Shown: positions 59,292 to 64,000 of the stretch, piece by piece | Layout of the letters: each line of letters opens with the position of its first letter | How positions within the stretch are numbered: the stretch's first letter is position 1 | Origin: Anaeramoeba ignava | Lineage: Eukaryota; Metamonada; Anaeramoebidae | Direction of reading: 5' to 3' | Assembly (NCBI GenBank): GCA_028826165.1 | Contig: JAPDFW010000059.1 | Location: 16,001 to 80,000 of the forward strand | Length of the DNA: 64,000 bases | Notes under the pieces: generated by a model | What the model was told of the DNA's origin: nothing | The model's database searches: none | What the model saw: only the letters and a program-made list of their open reading frames with translations | Program-made: the position numbers and the translations under genes

Positions 59292-61734
59292 CTATTTCTT
59301 TAAATCCTTGTTCCTTCTTTGGAAATATGCACCATATTTTTTAACTTGCTTATTGTCTGGGTATTTTTTAACCTCTTTTTTAAGTAACCCAAAAACTTCT
59401 TCAATTTCTGATTTAAAAGGTTTAAGTTCTTCTTTATCCAAATTTTCAGTTTTCTTTTTTAAATCTTCACATCTTTGCATTAATTCGTCAAAAGGATTTG
59501 ATTTAGGTTTTGGATCAGGTTTTGGATCAGGTTTTGGTTTTGGTTCATCTTTAATTTTAGATATTTCCTTGTTCCTTCTTTGGAAATATGCACCATATTT
59601 TTTAACTTGCTTATTGTCTGGTTTTTTTTTAACCTCTTTTTTAAGTAACCCAAAAACTTCTTCAACTTCTGATTTAAAAGGTTTAAGTTCTTCTTTATCC
59701 AACTTTCCAGTTTTCTTTTTTAAAGCTTCACATCTTTGCATTAATTCGTCAAAAGGATCAGGTTTTGGATCAGGTTCAGTTGGAATTGATTTAAGTTTCT
59801 CTTGAAAAAAAGTAGAATATTTTTCAAAGATTTTCTTATCTTCTTTTTTTAACTTTTGTTTGAGAATATCTCCAATTTCTTTTATGATTTCTTCAATTTG
59901 TGATTTAAAAGGTTTAAGTTCTTCTGGATCAATGTCTTTGATTTTCTTCTTTAAATCTTCACATCTTTGCTTTAATTCTTCAAAAGGATCAGGTTTTGGA
60001 TCAGGTTCAGTTGGAATTGATTTAAGTTTCTCTTGAAAAAAAGTAGAATATTTTCCAAAGATTTTCTTATCTTCTTTTTTTAACTTTTGTTTGAGAATAT
60101 CTCCAATTTCTTTTATGATTTCTTCAATTTGTGATTTAAAAGGTTTAAGTTCTTCTGGATCAATGTCTTTGATTTTCTTCTTTAAATCTTCACATTTTTG
60201 CTTTAATTCTTCAAAAGGATCAGGTTTTGGATCAGGTTCAGTTGGAATTGATTTAAGTTTGTCTTGAAAAAAAGTAGAATATTTTTCAAAGATTTTCTTA
60301 TCTTCTTTTTTTAACTTTTGTTTGAGAATATCTTCAATTTCTTTTATGATTTCTTCAATTTGTGATTTAAAAGGTTTAAGTTCTTCTGGATCAATGTCTG
60401 TGATTTTCTTCTTTAAAGCTCTGCATTTCTTATTTAATTTTTTAGAATCAATTGGATCAGGTTTTGGATCAGGTTTTGGATCAGGTTTTGGATCAGGTTC
60501 AGATGGAATTAATTTAAGTTTCTTTTGAAAAAAAGTAGAATGCTTTTCAAAGATCTTCTTATCTTCTTCTTTTAACTTTTGTTTGAGAATATCTTCAATT
60601 TCTTTTATGATTTCTTCAATTTGTGATTTAAAAGGTTTAAGTTTTTCTGGATCAATGTCTGTGATTTTCTTCTTTAAAGCTCTGCATTTCTTATTTAATT
60701 TTTTAGAATCAATTGGATCAGGTTCTGGATCAGATATTGGATCAGGTTCAGATGGAATTAATTTAAGTTTCTTTTGAAAAAAAGTAGAATGCTTTTCAAA
60801 GATCTTCTTATCTTCTTCTTTTAACTTTTGTTTGAGAATATCTTCAATTTCTTTTATGATTTCTTCAATTTGTGATTTAAAAGGTTTAAGTTTTTCTGGG
60901 GCAATGTCTGTGATTTTCTTCTTTAAAGCTCTGCATTTCTTATTTAATTTTTTAGAATCAATTAGATCAGGTTTTGGATCAGGTTTTGAAATTTTCTTAA
61001 AAATATTTTTCAAATCACTTGAAATTTCAGAAACTTTCTTAATTTCTTTTAAATTAAACGAAGAAGAAAGAGGTTGTAAAGTTGAAATGGTTGAAATAGA
61101 AGAAATGAGTTGAAACTTTTTTGGCTCTTTTGGTTTTTCCAAAGATGTGAGTTTATCAAGAATGTTTTGGATTTCAGAATAAAATGAATTTTTCTCGTTT
61201 TTATAAACGCCCTCCAAAATATCATCATGCTTAATCAACTGGGTAAGCAAATTGGAATCTGATTCGGTTGAACTAACAAGTTGTGATTGGTTGATCCAAG
61301 TTTTTTTATACATAGAAATGGGTTGAATTTTGTCAAAATTATGAACAATATTTGCCTGTTCAAATAAAGCTTGTGAAATCATTCCTTTTTTGATTTTCAA
61401 AGTTTCAAAGCATATTATATGCGGATATTGCTCAATGTCTAGCTCGTATTTTGTCCCAGGAATTAAATTATCTATCGTGAATTTTCCGTTTTTGATCTCC
61501 CTTATTATTTTCTTTGGCGCAGAAATGTTTGATGTTAAAATCATCTTTTCTCTTTTCTTTTTTCTTTCTTTTGAGATTTCGATTGTTGCGTAATCAAATC
61601 CAATATCCAAAAGCTATTAAAAAGAAACAAATTAAAAAAAAGCAATTTTAAAAAAATTTTTTTTTTCCTTTTTTTTAATTATTTTTATTTTATTTTTTCC
61701 TTTTTTATCTTACTTTTACTTTTGCTTTTGACAT
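59292..61734 (-). CDS. Seven-repeat helical protein with Pro-Asp-Lys linkers
   Basis: Exons 61734-61714 (MSKAKVK) and 61613-59292, 780 aa. Residues about 10-65 look like a fibronectin-III-type fragment (GKFTIDNLIPGTKYELDI). A Ser-rich region follows. From about residue 215 there are seven tandem repeats of about 78-95 residues. Each has KKCxxLKKKI, ELKPFKSQIEEIIKEI, ILKQKLK and FEKYSTFFQ helices, with a linker of EPDPKPDP dipeptides. Repeats 1-3, 4-5 and 6-7 form three sequence subclasses, so the array grew in steps. I recognise no family. Predicted to be elongated, charged and mostly helical; cytoskeletal or scaffold role is only a guess. Confidence 0.8.
59505..60990 (-). repeat. Coding tandem repeat of about 240-250 bp
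   Basis: Seven units encode the helical repeats above. Units at 59765-60240 and 60465-60980 are nearly identical to their neighbours at DNA level (for example the TCAATTTGTGATTTAAAAGG block recurs with constant spacing). Confidence 0.85.
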
Positions 61735-61842
61735 TTTAAATGAAAAAAAATGAAAAAAATGAAATTAAAAAAATAAAATTAAAAAAATGAAAGTGGATTT
61801 TTATTATTAAAAAAAAAAAGGAGAAAAAAAAAATTTTAAAAT
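61735..61842. promoter_or_regulatory. Short spacer with TCATTTTT-type elements
   Basis: 108 bp between two minus-strand genes. On the minus strand, TCATTTTTTTCATTTTTTTTCA lies at about 61741-61765, just upstream of the ATG at 61734. Confidence 0.4.
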
Positions 61843-62930
61843 TTAAAAACGGAAAAAATCACCACAAAATTCAAAAGAATTTATAGTCCATTTTTTTGAA
61901 GTTTCATGAATAGAAAAATTTAACAAAGCTGCTTGTTTTTTATAAATAGCTCCTGGATTAACTGTAGTTATATTATGGAATAAAGATGTTCCTCTTCCAT
62001 GACTTTTAAAAAAAAATCAATCCAAAATTTAAATAAATATTAAATATTAAATATAAATATTATTATTATTAAATATTACTGGACATGACCATGCAAATTA
62101 CACAAAACTTCAAATTTTGCATTGTTTCTAACAGATTCAAGCCATTCATGTAATACTAAACTTCCACCTTGAATTGGTCCATTTTTTTCATTTCTCCAAG
62201 AAATAGTAGTACCAACACCAAAAGGACCTGTATGAGACAAAATAATAACTTGAGTGTCAAAACCATCTGAATTTTCTTCAATTAATTTTTCTAAATTTTC
62301 AAGATCACTTTTCAATTTTTGTTCATCTTTATAAGGAAATCCATTCCAAAGAAGTCCACTTTTATCATAAGCATCAACAGAACCTCCAATTCCTGCAATA
62401 AAAAGCTTTGGAGCAATTTTTTCAACTTTTCCATGAATATTTTTGATCTCTTGAGGATGTTTGATTTTCTCACTATTTTCATAAATACTTATTGGATCAT
62501 GCTAATTTGTAAAATTTAAAGTTAAAAACAAAAAAAGTTCCACTTTTTTTTGGTTTTTATTTTTTTTTTTTTAAATTTTTGTAAAATACGTTTCCTGGAA
62601 CATAAAAAACTTTATTGGAATATTTCTTTAAAATATCAACCATTTCACTCTTTAATTTTCAAAAAGAAATGAAAATGAGTAAATGAAAAAGAAAATGAGT
62701 TTTTTATTGTTTAGAAAATTTACAATTTGTTCTTCTCCTTTTTTAATTTGTTCTTCAGTCACTATTTTATCTTTTTTATCATTTTCTAAATTCAAAAAAT
62801 CTCCAGTACAAAAAATAAAATCAAATGGATTATTTAATGAAAATTTCTTTTTAAAAATTTCTTGAAGTTCATTAACATTTTCATGAATATCTCCCAAAAC
62901 TAAAGCTTTAAATTGATTTTTTTCTATCAT
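61843..62930 (-). CDS. Calcineurin-like metallophosphoesterase
   Basis: Exons 62930-62724, 62649-62590, 62502-62080 and 62002-61843. The five metal-site motifs are all present in order: GDIHEN (GDxH), CTGDFLN (GD), GN|HD across the exon 2/3 junction, SHTGP, and GHVH completed across the exon 3/4 junction (GHVHHGRG). About 275 aa. The overall shape is that of small cytosolic phosphodiesterases or phosphatases; the substrate is unknown. In exon 3 the frame shifts near an A4 run (T4 at 62460-62463). Either a one-base indel or a 25-bp intron (GTGAGA...TCAAG) would restore it. Confidence 0.8.
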
Positions 62931-63220
62931 TTTTCTGATTAATTTTTATTTGATTTCAAAAAAAGAAAAATGAAAAAGAGAAATTGAAAAAAATTTTTTT
63001 TTATTTTTTTCTTCATTCCAAATGCTTGTTTTATTTTTTTGTTGAAAAAAAATAATTTGGTTTGTAAAAAAAAAAATATGTGTCTTTTTTTTCCTGAAAT
63101 CCAAATCCAAATCCAAATTGTTTTGAAAATTAATTGTGAAAAAATTAGACTAAAATTAGATAAAGAAAAAAAAATTGCATCAAATCAGGAAATGTGGATT
63201 GAAAAAGTAAAAAATAAATC
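62931..63220. other. Spacer between metallophosphoesterase and ankyrin genes
   Basis: 290 bp, A/T-rich; a short + frame here shows no homology. No gene supported. Confidence 0.5.
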
Positions 63221-63935
63221 TTATTTTTTTTCAGCATTTCCGCATGAAAAGCATTTTGCGAAAAATCCTTTCTTTTTGGCTTTTGATTTCTCTTGAAGAA
63301 GTTGTTTAATGTCTTCTCTTTCTGTTAATTCAATTGCAGTTTTTCCCTATTTTTGAATAAAAGGAAACAATAAGTTTTCCTTTTAAAGAAACAAAAAATG
63401 AAAAGAAAAAAAATTTTTACATCCTTTTGATTTTTGTTTAAAAAAAATTTAATCAAACAAAAATGAATTTTAAAAAAAATTTTTGGGTTTGTTACATTAT
63501 TTTTTTCTGAAACTAAAGCTCCAGCTTTAACCAATTCAGTTACAATCTCACTAAGACTATTTTCTGCTGCTAACATGATAGCTGTATCTCCCTAAAATTT
63601 TATTTATAAATAATTTCTATTTTTATACATATTTTTTTTTTCAAGAAGAATTTTATTAAATGAAAAATACATACTATTTTTTTTTAAAATCAAAATTAAA
63701 ATTAAAATGAATGAAAATTTTTTTTATTATAAAATTTACGTTGTCTTTGATATTAACATCTAATTTATAGTCAAGTAATAATTTCACAACTTCAAGATGA
63801 TTGTTTGTAACTGCATATTGAAGAGCAGAATCACCCTTTAAATAATTGAAAAAAAATAATTTTAAATTTCTTTATTCAAAGTATTTTGATAATTTTTTAA
63901 ATTAGATAAAATACATTCTAAAAAGAAAAGAAAAA

Positions 63936-63999
<64 letters not shown>

Positions 64000-64000
64000 A
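63221..64000 (-). CDS. Ankyrin-repeat protein, 3' part (continues past window end)
   Basis: Three exons are visible on the minus strand: 63835-63740, 63591-63496 and 63346-63221. The first two are exactly 96 bp, phase 0, and each encodes one ankyrin repeat: GDSALQYAVTNNHLEVVKLL and GDTAIMLAAENSLSEIVTEL. The last begins GKTAIELTEREDIKQLL and ends with a basic Cys-containing tail (GFFAKCFSCGNAEKK). Repeat boundaries coincide with intron positions. Everything upstream of 63835 is intron within the window. Ankyrin repeats bind proteins; no effector domain is seen in this part. Confidence 0.85.
63937..64000. repeat. (AAAT)n microsatellite at the window end
   Basis: Perfect tetranucleotide array within an intron of the ankyrin gene, continuing beyond the window. 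Confidence 0.95.

Noticed and set aside
63937-64000. Telomere or chromosome end
   Set aside because: (AAAT)n lacks G-rich telomere character, and an ankyrin gene continues through it.
1-64000. tRNA, rRNA, transposon or virus genes
   Set aside because: I saw no cloverleaf with conserved tRNA loops, no rRNA segments, and no transposase, reverse transcriptase, integrase or capsid-like protein.

Overview
The window is nuclear DNA from an AT-rich protist. Genes are split by GT-AG introns. Coding sequence is rich in Asn, Lys, Glu and Gln, and almost every intron and spacer is built from short A/T tandem repeats with periods of 6, 11, 12 or about 28 bp. The gene set fits an amoeboid, signalling-rich, probably anaerobic protist: Rab, Ran, RhoGEF, RGS, RCC1/BTB, kelch/BTB, TerD, LRR-PP2C, DPP III, and two J-proteins of mitochondrion-related type. 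I favour an Anaeramoeba-like metamonad from gene content and style. This is inference, because no rRNA or other marker is present. Nothing looks prokaryotic, viral or transposon-derived.

Layout. At 1-9071 lies a cluster of four RCC1-propeller/double-BTB genes; three are near-identical copies with single-base frame breaks. At 9189-17912 are an RGS-DH-PH-MORN protein, a PX sorting nexin and a WD40 protein, all on +. A kelch/double-BTB gene with decayed internal blades fills 18233-21297. Ran (-) and an LRR-PP2C phosphatase (+) diverge from 22979-23486. After about 2 kb of 11-bp minisatellite come a Sin3-like PAH protein (-), about 2.5 kb of gene-free repeat, and then on + a bZIP factor, a DNAJC11 homologue, dipeptidyl peptidase III and an organellar type DnaJ (35306-43916). 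A two-domain TerD gene (-) with decayed duplicate exons is head to head with a Rab7-like gene. A second Rab, a glucokinase-regulator/MurQ-type SIS protein (-), a longin-roadblock protein, another kelch/double-BTB gene, a seven-repeat protein, a metallophosphoesterase and a partial ankyrin gene complete the window.

How the genes relate. Most serve membrane traffic and small-GTPase signalling (Rab7, Rab, Ran, RhoGEF, PX-BAR, longin-roadblock) or propeller-BTB adaptors that would be expected to act with cullin-3. No operons are expected in a eukaryote, but some divergent pairs are very tight (81 and 108 bp). Many start codons are preceded by T-rich arrays of TCATTTTT resembling the Trichomonas initiator. 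Exon models were assembled by hand from splice sites and phase. Several genes carry single-base indels, mostly in A/T homopolymers, which may be assembly errors or real decay.
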